From NCBI RefSeq assembly GCF_946885725.1, contig NZ_CAMPGZ010000019.1, positions 1 through 30,133 on the forward strand: DNA of 30,133 nucleotides. Direction: 5' to 3'. Positions 14,312-21,942 of this stretch are shown one piece after another (position 1 is the stretch's first letter; each line of letters opens with the position of its first letter). A program made the position numbers and the translations under genes. The notes under the pieces are model-generated. The model saw only the letters and a list, made by a program, of their open reading frames with translations, did no database searches and had not been told where the DNA came from. The DNA comes from an uncultured Nocardioides sp. Its GTDB lineage: Bacteria > Actinomycetota > Actinomycetes > Propionibacteriales > Nocardioidaceae.

Positions 14312-15195
14312 TGGAGCAGCTGGTCCAGAACCTGATCCTCGGCCTGCTCCTCGGCGGGGTGTACGCCCTCGCGGCCGGAGGCCTGACCCTGATCTTCGGG
14401 GTGATGCGGGTGATCAACATCGCGCACGGCGCGTTCCTGATCCTCGCGGCCTTCATCACCTACTCGCTGTGGAGCGGGCTGGGGATCGACCCCCTGCTCG
14501 CGATCGCGATCACCACGCCGGTCGTCTTCGTGATTGGCTGGGTGACCTACAAGCTCTTCGTGGCCCCGATCCGCACGGCGCCGATGGCCTCGACGGTCCT
14601 GCTGACCTTCGGCATCGCGCTCGTGGTCGAGGCCGCGATGGGCACGATCTGGGGGAACAACTCGACCGCCATCCGCCCGCCGTACGGCAACGAGTCGTTC
14701 ACGGTCGGCAACCTGTTCCTGCCCAAGGCGCAGGTGTACGGCGGTCTGGTCGCGGTTCTGGTCCTGGCGGTGCTCTGGGTGGTTCTGACGAAGACCTGGC
14801 TCGGCCGGGCGATCCGTGCGAGCGCGGTGAACCCGGCCGGGGCCGAGCTGATCGGCATCAAGATCGGCTCGGTGGCGGCGCTGGTGTTCGCGATCGGCAT
14901 CGCGGCCGCCGGCGCCGGCGGGGCCCTCACCGGGATCCTCTACCCGTTCGTCCCGGGCGCCCACTACCAGTGGATCGCCCGGCTGCTCGCGATCGTGGTG
15001 CTCGGCGGCATGGGCAGCCTCAACGGCGCGGTCCTCGGCGCGCTGATCTTCGGCGTCGCCGAGACCATGACCGCGGCGTACGTCTCGCCGTCCTGGGCGA
15101 CCGCAGTGCCCTACGCCATCGTCTTCGTCGTGCTGCTCATCCGCCCGCAGGGCCTGCTCGGCTCCCGACTCCGTGAGGACGCGCTCCCCGCATGA
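14311..15195 (+). CDS. branched-chain amino acid-type ABC transporter permease (LivH family)
   Basis: A 294-residue polytopic membrane protein with about eight hydrophobic segments. GGVYALAAGGLTLIFGVMRV, INIAHGAFLILAAF and VVLGGMGSLNGAVLGALI are characteristic LivH family stretches. It forms half of the membrane channel with the LivM part of the next gene. ATG 14311 is chosen because it overlaps the preceding stop and starts the conserved N-terminal helix. Confidence 0.93.
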   Translation: MEQLVQNLILGLLLGGVYALAAGGLTLIFGVMRVINIAHGAFLILAAFITYSLWSGLGIDPLLAIAITTPVVFVIGWVTYKLFVAPIRTAPMASTVLLTFGIALVVEAAMGTIWGNNSTAIRPPYGNESFTVGNLFLPKAQVYGGLVAVLVLAVLWVVLTKTWLGRAIRASAVNPAGAELIGIKIGSVAALVFAIGIAAAGAGGALTGILYPFVPGAHYQWIARLLAIVVLGGMGSLNGAVLGALIFGVAETMTAAYVSPSWATAVPYAIVFVVLLIRPQGLLGSRLREDALPA

Positions 15196-15202
15196 TCGCC
15201 CG

Positions 15203-17086
15203 ATGAACGCCGCCGCTGCCGCGAGCCCCGCGCCCGCCTCGAGCTCGGCGTCCCGCTGGACCTCGCCGCTGCTGATCGGCCGCGTCCTCGCCGCCCTCGG
15301 TGCCGTCCTCCTGCTGGCGTACCCGCTGATCAACGACGACGCCTACTACCAGAACATGGTGATCCTCTCGCTGGTGTTCGCCGTGGGCGCCAGTGGGCTG
15401 AACATCATCACCGGCTTCGCCGGCTACGTGTCTCTGGGCCAGGGCGCGTTCATCGGCCTCGGCGGCTACACGATCGGCGTGCTGGCCACGCGGTTCCCTG
15501 ACACCAACCCATGGCTGTGGGTGCCGGTCGCGGGTGTCACCGCGGCCGCCGTCGCGCTCGTGCTCGGCTTCGTGTCGCTGCGCTCGCGCGGTCCGTCGTT
15601 CGTGATCATCACCGTGGCGTTCCTGTTCCTGGTCCAGGTGATCGCGGTCAACTGGGTGTCGCTGACCAACGGCACGGCGGGCCTGACGCTGCCGCTGCCG
15701 ACGTGGGACCGCGAGTTCATCAACTGGCCCTTCTACTACGCGCTCGTCGGCATCCTCGCGCTGCAGCTGCTGATGACCTGGTGGATCCGCCGCACCAAGC
15801 TCGGCATGGGTCTCATCGCGATCCGCGAGGACGAGACCAAGGCCGCGACGATCGGCATCGCCCTGCCGACCGAGAAGATCATCGCGTTCGTCGCCAGCAC
15901 GATCTTCGTCGGCATGGCCGGCGCGGTCTACGGCTACTACCTGACCTTCATCGACCCGCGCGGCATGTTCTCGATCCTGATCAGCGTGCAGGTGGTGCTC
16001 TCGTTGCTGATCGGCGGCAAGGCCACGCTGTGGGGCCCGGTCGTCGGCGCGTTCCTGATCGAGCCGCTCAACGAGATCGCCAACAACCAGTGGGGCGGCG
16101 GCAACGCCCGGCTGTTCCTGTTCGGCGGCCTGCTGGTCCTCACGGTGATCTTCCTGCCCAAGGGCCTGCTGCCGGCGATCGAGTCGTTCCTCGAGCACCG
16201 CCGCACCCGCGGCAAGGCCGGCCTCGTCGGCCAGCGCATCGGCACCGGCGGCAGCCTCGCCTCGATCACCGACCGGGTGCAGGTCGTCGACCGGTCGCAG
16301 CTGCCCGACCGGCCGCTGCTCGAAGTGCGCGGCCTGACCAAGCACTTCGGCGGCCTCAAGGCGGTCGACGACTGCTCGTTCACCGTGCCCGAGGGCTCGA
16401 TCACCGGGCTGATCGGGCCCAACGGCTCGGGCAAGACCACGGTGTTCAACCTGCTCACCGACACGATCCGCGCCGACAGCGGCGAGATCGTCTTCGACGG
16501 TCAGCGCCTCGACGGCAAGCCGCCGTGGAAGCGCGCGCACGCCGGCCTCGGCCGCACCTTCCAGATCACCCGGCTCTTCGGCGAGATGACGGTGCTCGAG
16601 AACGTCGTCGCCGTACAGCGGTCGTTCTCGGTCGGCCAGCTCGGCCGGATCGCGGTCAGCGGCAAGGAGGCCGCGGCGGCCGAGGAGCTGTTGGAGTACG
16701 TCGGCATGCGCGCGTTCCGCGACCAGAAGGCGCACGCGCTGTCCTACGGCCAGCAGAAGATGGTCGAGCTCGCCCAGATCCTCATGCTCGACCCCAAGCT
16801 CGTGCTCCTCGACGAGCCGGCCGGCGGCATCAACCCGGTGCTGATCGAGCGGATGGGCGAGATGATCCGGGAGCTGAACTCCTACGGGAAGACGTTCCTG
16901 ATCGTCGAGCACAACATGCCGTTCGTGCTCGGGCTGTGCGACCCGATCCACGTGCTCGCCCGCGGCCGCACGATGGCCTCCGGCACACCGGAGCAGATCC
17001 AGCACGACCCGGCCGTCATCGACGCCTACCTCGGCGACGACTTCCAGCTCGAGACCCCCACCGACAAGACGAAGGCGGTGTCGTGA
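15203..17086 (+). CDS. fused ABC permease (LivM) and ATPase (LivG)
   Basis: A 627-residue fusion. Residues about 20-340 are a LivM-type permease ([26 protein letters not shown]-like helices, [20 protein letters not shown]). Residues about 370-620 are a LivG-type ATPase with Walker [10 protein letters not shown], signature LSYGQQKM and Walker [11 protein letters not shown] followed by the H-loop VEHNM. The usual LivM and LivG are separate proteins; the fusion ties one ATPase to one permease. ATG 15203 lies 7 bp after the LivH stop. An in-frame GTG at 15173 overlapping LivH is the alternative. Confidence 0.93.
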   Translation: MNAAAAASPAPASSSASRWTSPLLIGRVLAALGAVLLLAYPLINDDAYYQNMVILSLVFAVGASGLNIITGFAGYVSLGQGAFIGLGGYTIGVLATRFPDTNPWLWVPVAGVTAAAVALVLGFVSLRSRGPSFVIITVAFLFLVQVIAVNWVSLTNGTAGLTLPLPTWDREFINWPFYYALVGILALQLLMTWWIRRTKLGMGLIAIREDETKAATIGIALPTEKIIAFVASTIFVGMAGAVYGYYLTFIDPRGMFSILISVQVVLSLLIGGKATLWGPVVGAFLIEPLNEIANNQWGGGNARLFLFGGLLVLTVIFLPKGLLPAIESFLEHRRTRGKAGLVGQRIGTGGSLASITDRVQVVDRSQLPDRPLLEVRGLTKHFGGLKAVDDCSFTVPEGSITGLIGPNGSGKTTVFNLLTDTIRADSGEIVFDGQRLDGKPPWKRAHAGLGRTFQITRLFGEMTVLENVVAVQRSFSVGQLGRIAVSGKEAAAAEELLEYVGMRAFRDQKAHALSYGQQKMVELAQILMLDPKLVLLDEPAGGINPVLIERMGEMIRELNSYGKTFLIVEHNMPFVLGLCDPIHVLARGRTMASGTPEQIQHDPAVIDAYLGDDFQLETPTDKTKAVS

Positions 17087-17844
17087 TGCTGACCCTCCAG
17101 GGCGTGGTCGCCGGGTACGGCGGCGGCGACGTGCTCCAGGGCGTCGACATCCACGTCGAGAAGGGTTCCGTCGCCTGCATCGTCGGGCCCAACGGCGCCG
17201 GCAAGTCGACCGTGCTGCGCACCGTGAGTGGTCTGCTCACCCCGCGGCTCGGCGAGGTGCACCTGTTCGGCGACCGGCTCGACCGGCTCGACGCCGCAGC
17301 GATCCTGCACAAGGGCGTCTCGCAGGTGCCGCAGGCCAACGCGCTGTTTCCCAACATGACCGTGCGCGAGAACGTGCTGATGGGCGCCTACATCATCCGC
17401 CGCGACCGGGCGCTGGTGCGCAAGCGCTACGACCAGGTCGCCGAGCTGTTCCCGATCGTCGCGGACCGCAGCCACGACAGCGCCGGCAACCTGTCCGGCG
17501 GCCAGCGCCGGATGGTGGAGTTCGCCCGGTCGCTGATGCTCGATCCCGTGCTGCTGCTGCTCGACGAGCCGTCGTTGGGCCTGGACCCGAAGGCGCTGCA
17601 GACGGTCTACGAGTCGGTGATGCTGATGAAGGAGAGCGGCAAGACCATCCTGCTCGTGGAGCAGAACGTCCGGTTCGGCATGCGGATGGCCACCGACGGC
17701 ATCGTCATGGAGTCGGGCCGGGTGGTCACGCAGCGCGACGCGAAGGCGATCCTCGAGGACGAGGACATCGCGCAGATGTACTTCGGCGGCACGGTCACCC
17801 CGACCGCGACCGACGTCGTCCCCGACGCGCCTGCGGCGAGCTAG
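17086..17844 (+). CDS. branched-chain amino acid-type ABC transporter ATPase (LivF family)
   Basis: A 252-residue protein with Walker [10 protein letters not shown], signature LSGGQRRM, Walker [12 protein letters not shown] and H-loop VEQNV. The [22 protein letters not shown] stretch is typical of LivF. It pairs with the LivG domain of the previous gene to energise import. ATG 17086 shares its first base with the preceding TGA; an in-frame GTG at 17083 is possible. Its stop overlaps the convergent gene's stop on a CTAG. With the binding protein and two permease units the importer is complete. Confidence 0.93.
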   Translation: MLTLQGVVAGYGGGDVLQGVDIHVEKGSVACIVGPNGAGKSTVLRTVSGLLTPRLGEVHLFGDRLDRLDAAAILHKGVSQVPQANALFPNMTVRENVLMGAYIIRRDRALVRKRYDQVAELFPIVADRSHDSAGNLSGGQRRMVEFARSLMLDPVLLLLDEPSLGLDPKALQTVYESVMLMKESGKTILLVEQNVRFGMRMATDGIVMESGRVVTQRDAKAILEDEDIAQMYFGGTVTPTATDVVPDAPAAS

Positions 17845-18236
17845 GCGGTCACGGCCTTCCGTGCCTTCTTCTTGACGACCCGGCGGTCACGCAGCAGCGC
17901 GAGCGTGTTGAGGGTCGCCCAGCCGAACGTGATCGCCAGCACCCGCTGCCGGGTCTCGTCGTCCTCGGCGTGCTGCGACAGGATCAGCCCGTCGGCGACG
18001 TCGAACGCGATCCGCGCCAGCATCGCGCCGGTGACGACACCCTCCGAGCGCCCGAACAGGCCCAGCGCGCCGATCGCCGTGTCCCTGGCGCCGTACGTCG
18101 TGGCCAGCACGTCGAAGGTCGCCTGCTCCGGCTCGTTGCTCGTCAGGTAGCGGCCGAGGTGGCGCGGCTCGGCGAGGGCGTACCCGCCGTACCCGAGCGT
18201 GGCGGCGGACATCAGGCGGCTCCAGGTCATCGACAT
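17841..18236 (-). CDS. small conserved-type membrane protein (DUF4267-like)
   Basis: About 131 residues from ATG 18236. Hydrophobic segments are at [44 protein letters not shown] and [17 protein letters not shown], with a basic C-terminal tail [10 protein letters not shown]. The pattern of four helices with RD and D residues inside resembles the DUF4267 group, but the assignment is tentative. The open frame continues to ATG-like codons at 18272, but 18236 begins the hydrophobic part. Function unknown. Confidence 0.65.
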   Translation of the reverse strand: MSMTWSRLMSAATLGYGGYALAEPRHLGRYLTSNEPEQATFDVLATTYGARDTAIGALGLFGRSEGVVTGAMLARIAFDVADGLILSQHAEDDETRQRVLAITFGWATLNTLALLRDRRVVKKKARKAVTA

Positions 18237-18269
18237 GGCGGCGACGTACCCACGGAACCGACCCCTAGA

Positions 18270-18295
18270 CACGTCCGGTCACGTGATGGGCACGT
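18270..18295. promoter_or_regulatory. three phased CACGT boxes in divergent control region
   Basis: CACGT occurs at 18270-18274, 18280-18284 and 18291-18295, spaced 10 and 11 bp, thus on one face of the helix. The middle copy is inside the palindrome TCACGTGA (18279-18286). The cluster lies between the small membrane protein and the aldo-keto reductase genes. No regulator can be named. Confidence 0.35.
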
Positions 18296-18369
18296 CTGGA
18301 ACAACCGGACCGGGGGTAGGGGTTGGCGGAGTAGCCACAGTCATCCAGAAGTCCACGCAGAGGAGCGTC

Positions 18370-19206
18370 ATGCCCACCGTCCCGAACGTGACCCTGAACA
18401 ACGGCGTCGAGATCCCGCAGCTCGGCTTCGGCGTCTTCCAGGTGCCGCCGGAGGAGACCCGCGACGCCACGCTGACGGCGCTCGAGGTCGGCTACCGGCA
18501 CATCGACACCGCGCAGATGTACGGCAATGAGCGCGGCGTCGGCGAGGCCGTGCGCGACTCCGGGCTGGCCCGCGAGGACGTCTTCGTCACCAGCAAGATC
18601 AGCAACAAGCACTGGACCCGCGACGACATCCTCGCGTCGTACGACCAGTCGCTGAAGGAGCTCGGCTTCGACCAGCTCGACCTGGTGCTGATCCACTGGC
18701 CGCTGCCGACCCTGCGCGACTACGTGGTCGCCTGGAAGGCGCTGGAGGAGATCTACGCCGACGGGCGGGTGCGCGCGATCGGCGTCTCGAACTTCCAGGT
18801 CGCACACCTGCGTCGGCTCGAGCAGGAGTCCGACGTGACGCCCGCCGTCAACCAGATCGAGGTGCACCCCTACTTCACCAACGACGAGGTGCGGGCCTAC
18901 AACGCCGAGCACGGCATCGCGACCGAGGCCTGGTCGCCGATCGCCCAGGGCAAGGTGCTCGCCGACCCGACCATCGTGAAGATCGCGGAGCGGCTCGGGC
19001 GGACCCCGGCCCAGGTGACGCTGCGCTGGCACATCCAGCGCGGCGACATCGTGTTCCCGAAGTCGGTGACGCGCAGCCGGGTCGAGGAGAACTTCGCGCT
19101 GTTCGACTTCGAGCTCACCGACGACGACATGGCCGACCTCACGGGGCTCAACCGGAACGAGCGCACCGGCGGCGACCCGGACACGATGGACTACGTGCCG
19201 GACTGA
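18370..19206 (+). CDS. aldo-keto reductase (2,5-diketo-D-gluconate reductase-like)
   Basis: A 278-residue (alpha/beta)8-barrel NADPH-dependent reductase. The catalytic tetrad is complete: Asp46 and Tyr51 (HIDTAQMYGNE), Lys76 (TSKISNKHW), His109 (LVLIHWP). GVSNFQVAHLRRL and the coenzyme loop FPKSVTRSRVEEN are present. The group reduces a wide range of aldehydes and ketones, including methylglyoxal and 2,5-diketogluconate. ATG 18370 has AGGAG 4 nt upstream; the longer frame from 18199 runs through the control region. It is convergent with the putative anti-sigma gene. Confidence 0.93.
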   Translation: MPTVPNVTLNNGVEIPQLGFGVFQVPPEETRDATLTALEVGYRHIDTAQMYGNERGVGEAVRDSGLAREDVFVTSKISNKHWTRDDILASYDQSLKELGFDQLDLVLIHWPLPTLRDYVVAWKALEEIYADGRVRAIGVSNFQVAHLRRLEQESDVTPAVNQIEVHPYFTNDEVRAYNAEHGIATEAWSPIAQGKVLADPTIVKIAERLGRTPAQVTLRWHIQRGDIVFPKSVTRSRVEENFALFDFELTDDDMADLTGLNRNERTGGDPDTMDYVPD

Positions 19207-19226
19207 GCCCAGGCCGGCCTGGTCAG
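19203..19226. terminator. possible bidirectional terminator between convergent genes
   Basis: CCAGGCCGGCCTGG (19209-19222) is a perfect palindrome. CTGA/TCAG at 19203-19206 and 19223-19226 extend it after a 2-nt bulge, so the stop codons of both converging genes lie in opposite arms. No T-run follows. Confidence 0.4.
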
Positions 19227-20041
19227 CCGTCGTACGACGGCAGGTCCTGCCCGGCGGCGACGTACCGCTGCGGGATCGTCGGACCCCACACCGGGTCGAG
19301 CGCGATCGCCCGCAGCTCGGCGGCGGTGAGCGGCGGCTGGTCGAGGACGACCGTCGGATCCGTGCCGATGCCTCGGGCGTTGCTCGTGGCGACCTGGACG
19401 CGCAGCCCGCGCTCGGGCGACCAGACGTCGACGTACCGGTCGACCGCGGCGCCGTTGTGCAGCTCGTAGGACACGACGACCCGGCGGCCCTGCTGGCGGA
19501 CCGTGCAGCTCATCCGCGCGGGGTCGGCGCAGCTGAACTCTGCCGCGTGGCCGCGGCCCCAGCCGTCCTGCACCTCGACCCGCACCGGGACGGAGGCCTC
19601 CGCACCCGGGGGCGTCCAGCGCAGGCTGCCGACCGTCACCAGCTGCCGGCCTCGCGCCAGCGCCCCGGGCCGGGTGTGGTCGCCAGCGAAGTCCGACGCC
19701 GTGCCCGGGCCGCCGCGCTGGAGCAGCTCGGCGAGGGCGGCGACGGTCGCGCGGCCGGTGGCGGGCTGCGGCACGTCGGCGCCCAGCGTGGCCTTCGGTG
19801 TCGGCGTCACCGCCGGGTCGGGCCTGGGGGCGGTGCCGCGGATGGTCTCGGACGACAGCCAGCCGACGCCGCCCACCACGGCGGCCGTGACGGCACAGGT
19901 CGTGGCGAGAGCCGCGACACGACGGCGGAGTCGCAGTCGCCGGCCCCGGCGCTCGGCGCCGGCGGCGATGCGGTGCAGGTCGGGCGTGACGCCGGCGACC
20001 GCGGCGTCGAGATGGTCGGGCAGGGTGCGCTCGTCGATCAC
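19223..20041 (-). CDS. single-pass membrane protein of the sigma operon, putative anti-sigma or sigma-associated protein
   Basis: About 272 residues from GTG 20041, which overlaps the sigma-factor stop (GTGA). A cytoplasmic N-terminus (VIDERTLPDHLDAAV) is followed by a very basic GRRLRLRRRVA and one transmembrane helix (about 48-68). An extracytoplasmic region of about 200 residues contains two cysteines (FSCADPARMSC). SigE-family ECF genes in actinobacteria are often followed by such a protein, and a membrane-bound sensor or anti-sigma role is likely. No HXXXCXXC zinc anti-sigma motif is seen, so the mechanism is uncertain. Confidence 0.72.
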   Translation of the reverse strand: MIDERTLPDHLDAAVAGVTPDLHRIAAGAERRGRRLRLRRRVAALATTCAVTAAVVGGVGWLSSETIRGTAPRPDPAVTPTPKATLGADVPQPATGRATVAALAELLQRGGPGTASDFAGDHTRPGALARGRQLVTVGSLRWTPPGAEASVPVRVEVQDGWGRGHAAEFSCADPARMSCTVRQQGRRVVVSYELHNGAAVDRYVDVWSPERGLRVQVATSNARGIGTDPTVVLDQPPLTAAELRAIALDPVWGPTIPQRYVAAGQDLPSYDG

Positions 20042-20559
20042 CTGGCGTGCTCCTTTCCGGGCTGCGGTGCCGCCGCCGGCACCAGGTCGGGTTCGAGACG
20101 GGCGCGGAGCTTGGCCAGCGCCCGGCTGCTGCGGGTGCGGACCGCGCCCACGGACATCCCGAGCGCGCCGGCGGTCTCCTCGACGCTGCGGTCCTCCCAG
20201 TACCGCAGCACCAGCACCGCCCGGTCGGTCTTGCCGAGCGTCCCGAGCGCGCGCAGCAGGTCGAGCCGCTCGCTCGGGTCGCGGTCGTCGTACCGCCCCT
20301 CCGGCAGGTCGTCCGCGGGGCGTTCCGAGCTGCGCCGCAGGCGGCGGTGCGAGAGGAACGTGTTGAGCAGCATGGTGCGGGCGTAGGCGGCGGGGCTGTC
20401 CGCGCGGCGCACCTTCGGCCACTTGGCGAAGACCTTGGCGTACGTCGTCTGCGTGAGGTCCTCGGCGAGGTGGTGGTCGCCGCAGAGCAGGAGGGCGGTC
20501 CGGAAGAGCTGCGTGCCGGTGGCGTGCACGAAGTCGGCGAACTCCACGTCGTCGTGCAT
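20038..20559 (-). CDS. RNA polymerase ECF sigma factor, SigE family
   Basis: A 173-residue protein. Region 2 (about 8-75) contains FADFVHATGTQLFRTALLL, EDLTQTTYAKVFAKWPKV and ARTMLLNTFLSHRR. Region 4 (about 105-160) contains KTDRAVLVLRYWEDRSVEET and GMSVGAVRTRSSRALAKLR, the DNA-reading helix for the -35 box. Size and pattern match the SigE subfamily found in actinobacteria. A ribosome site GGGAGGGG precedes ATG 20559. It is coupled to the downstream membrane protein and may drive its own promoter at 20617-20643. Confidence 0.93.
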   Translation of the reverse strand: MHDDVEFADFVHATGTQLFRTALLLCGDHHLAEDLTQTTYAKVFAKWPKVRRADSPAAYARTMLLNTFLSHRRLRRSSERPADDLPEGRYDDRDPSERLDLLRALGTLGKTDRAVLVLRYWEDRSVEETAGALGMSVGAVRTRSSRALAKLRARLEPDLVPAAAPQPGKEHAR

Positions 20560-20616
20560 GCCCCTCCCTCGTCACGTCGCGCGGGGATTCCGCGGGTGCG
20601 GGCCCCTCGACTCTAG

Positions 20617-20643
20617 GACGCCGCGACCCGTCCGTCGCGTTAC
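20617..20643 (-). promoter_or_regulatory. candidate ECF-type promoter of the sigma operon
   Basis: On the minus strand, GTAACG (20643-20638) and CGTC (20620-20617) are separated by 17 nt. An AAC-containing -35 and a CGTC -10 are the general form of actinobacterial ECF promoters, so autoregulation is plausible. The predicted leader is about 50 nt. Confidence 0.35.
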
Positions 20644-20724
20644 AACCGGGAATGGGCAGGATCACCCACGGGCCGCTCCGGGGGATGGGTATCACGTCCG
20701 ATGCGGGCGCCCTGTCGCGATTCC

Positions 20725-20730
20725 TAGGTT
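20725..20730 (+). promoter_or_regulatory. putative -10 box of a leaderless promoter
   Basis: TAGGTT fits TANNNT and lies exactly 6 nt before ATG 20737. No ribosome site is present. Confidence 0.45.
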
Positions 20731-20736
20731 CGCGGC

Positions 20737-21867
20737 ATGACCAGTCAGCACATCGAGACGCTCGTCGTCGGAGCCGGCCAGGCCGGGCTCGCGACGGCCT
20801 ACCACCTGCAGCGCCGCGGCCGCCCCGTCCTGGTGGTCGACGGCAACGAGCGCGTGGGCGACAACTGGCGCTGCCAGTGGGACTCGCTGCGGCTCTACTC
20901 GCCCGCGAAGTACGACGGGCTCCCGGGGCTGCCGTTCCCGGCGCCGCCCTGGCACTACCCGGGCAAGAACGAGGTCGGCGACTACCTGGAGCAGTACGCG
21001 CTGCACCACGAGCTGCCGGTGCGGATGTCGACGCGGGTCGACCGGCTCGCGGCCCGGCCGGGCGGCGGCTTCGTCGCCTCGGTCGGCGCGGACACGATTA
21101 CCTGCGACAACGTCGTGGTGGCGACCGGGACGTTCGGGCGGACGCCGTACGTCCCGGGCTTCGCCGCCGACCTCGACCCGTCGATCCACCAGCTGCACTC
21201 GAGCGAGTACCGGCGCCCGTCGGACCTCCCCGACGGCCGGGTCCTTGTCGTCGGCGCCTCGCACTCCGGCGCCGACATCGCGCACGACCTCGCGCCGACG
21301 CACGCGATCGTGCTGGCCGGGCGGGACACCGGCAAGCTGCCGTTCCGGATCGACTCGCCGCACGTGGCGCACGTGATGGTGCCGATCGTGTTCTTCGCGT
21401 TCCGGCACGTGCTCACCCGGCGCACGCCGATGGGGCGCAAGGCGATGGTGGAGGAGCGGGAGCACGGCGGGCCGAATCTGCGGGTGATGCCGGAGGACCT
21501 GGAGAAGGACGGCGTCGACCGCCGGACCGTCCGCGTCGTCGGCACCCGCGGCGGCCTGCCGCTGCTCGACGACGGGACCGTCGTCGACGCGCGGACCGTG
21601 GTCTGGTGCACCGGCTTCAAGCAGACCTTCGGCTGGATCGACCTGCCGGCCCTCCGCGACGACGGCTGGCCCGACGAGTACCGCGGCGTCGTCGAGTCCG
21701 TCCCCGGGCTGTACTTCTGCGGCCTGTGCTTCCAGTTCGCGTTCAGCTCGATGCTCGTGATGGGGGCGGGGCGGGACGCCGAGCACGTGGCGCGCCGGAT
21801 CGCGGGCCGCGGAACTCATGTAAAGCGGAGTTACCGAGGCTTCGAGCGCGCCGAGCGTGCTGCCTAG
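20737..21867 (+). CDS. flavin-containing monooxygenase-like NAD(P)/FAD oxidoreductase
   Basis: A 376-residue protein. The FAD motif is VVGAGQAGLATAYHLQRRG, the FMO-type segment is HQLHSSEYRRP, and the second dinucleotide motif VVGASHSGADIAHDL binds NADPH. VVWCTGFKQ and GLYFCGLCFQ are typical of CzcO/FMO-like enzymes. It likely oxygenates or oxidises small substrates. The last 18 codons (from about THVKRSYRGF) are translated from palindromic repeat copy B, so the natural C-terminus has been replaced or extended. It is followed by a LuxR regulator in the same direction. Confidence 0.88.
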   Translation: MTSQHIETLVVGAGQAGLATAYHLQRRGRPVLVVDGNERVGDNWRCQWDSLRLYSPAKYDGLPGLPFPAPPWHYPGKNEVGDYLEQYALHHELPVRMSTRVDRLAARPGGGFVASVGADTITCDNVVVATGTFGRTPYVPGFAADLDPSIHQLHSSEYRRPSDLPDGRVLVVGASHSGADIAHDLAPTHAIVLAGRDTGKLPFRIDSPHVAHVMVPIVFFAFRHVLTRRTPMGRKAMVEEREHGGPNLRVMPEDLEKDGVDRRTVRVVGTRGGLPLLDDGTVVDARTVVWCTGFKQTFGWIDLPALRDDGWPDEYRGVVESVPGLYFCGLCFQFAFSSMLVMGAGRDAEHVARRIAGRGTHVKRSYRGFERAERAA

Positions 21868-21892
21868 TCGCAATAACTCCGCTTTACATGAG
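21815..21892. repeat. palindromic intergenic element, copy B
   Basis: A 19 bp perfect inverted repeat, CTCATGTAAAGCGGAGTTA (21815-21833) and its reverse complement (21874-21892), surrounds a 40 bp centre with TCGAGCGCGCCGAGC. Arms are identical to copy A over 17 bp, and the centre shares CGAGCGCGCCG and the terminal GCAA. It runs into the 3' end of the flavin monooxygenase gene and lies before the LuxR gene. GGAA directly or nearly precedes both copies. Confidence 0.87.
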
Positions 21893-21916
21893 GGGGCGGC
21901 GGCGCCCCGGCGGGTC

Positions 21917-21922
21917 TACCCT
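21917..21922 (+). promoter_or_regulatory. possible -10 box for the LuxR gene
   Basis: TACCCT (TANNNT form) lies 20 nt before ATG 21943. A GAGAGGGG ribosome site lies between them. It is just downstream of palindromic copy B. Confidence 0.35.
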
Positions 21923-21942
21923 CCGAGCGAGAGGGGTTCGCG

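Noticed and set aside
15137..17005. Minus-strand open frame opposite the LivM-LivG fusion
   Set aside because: Antisense shadow; Asp/Arg/His-rich low-information translation.
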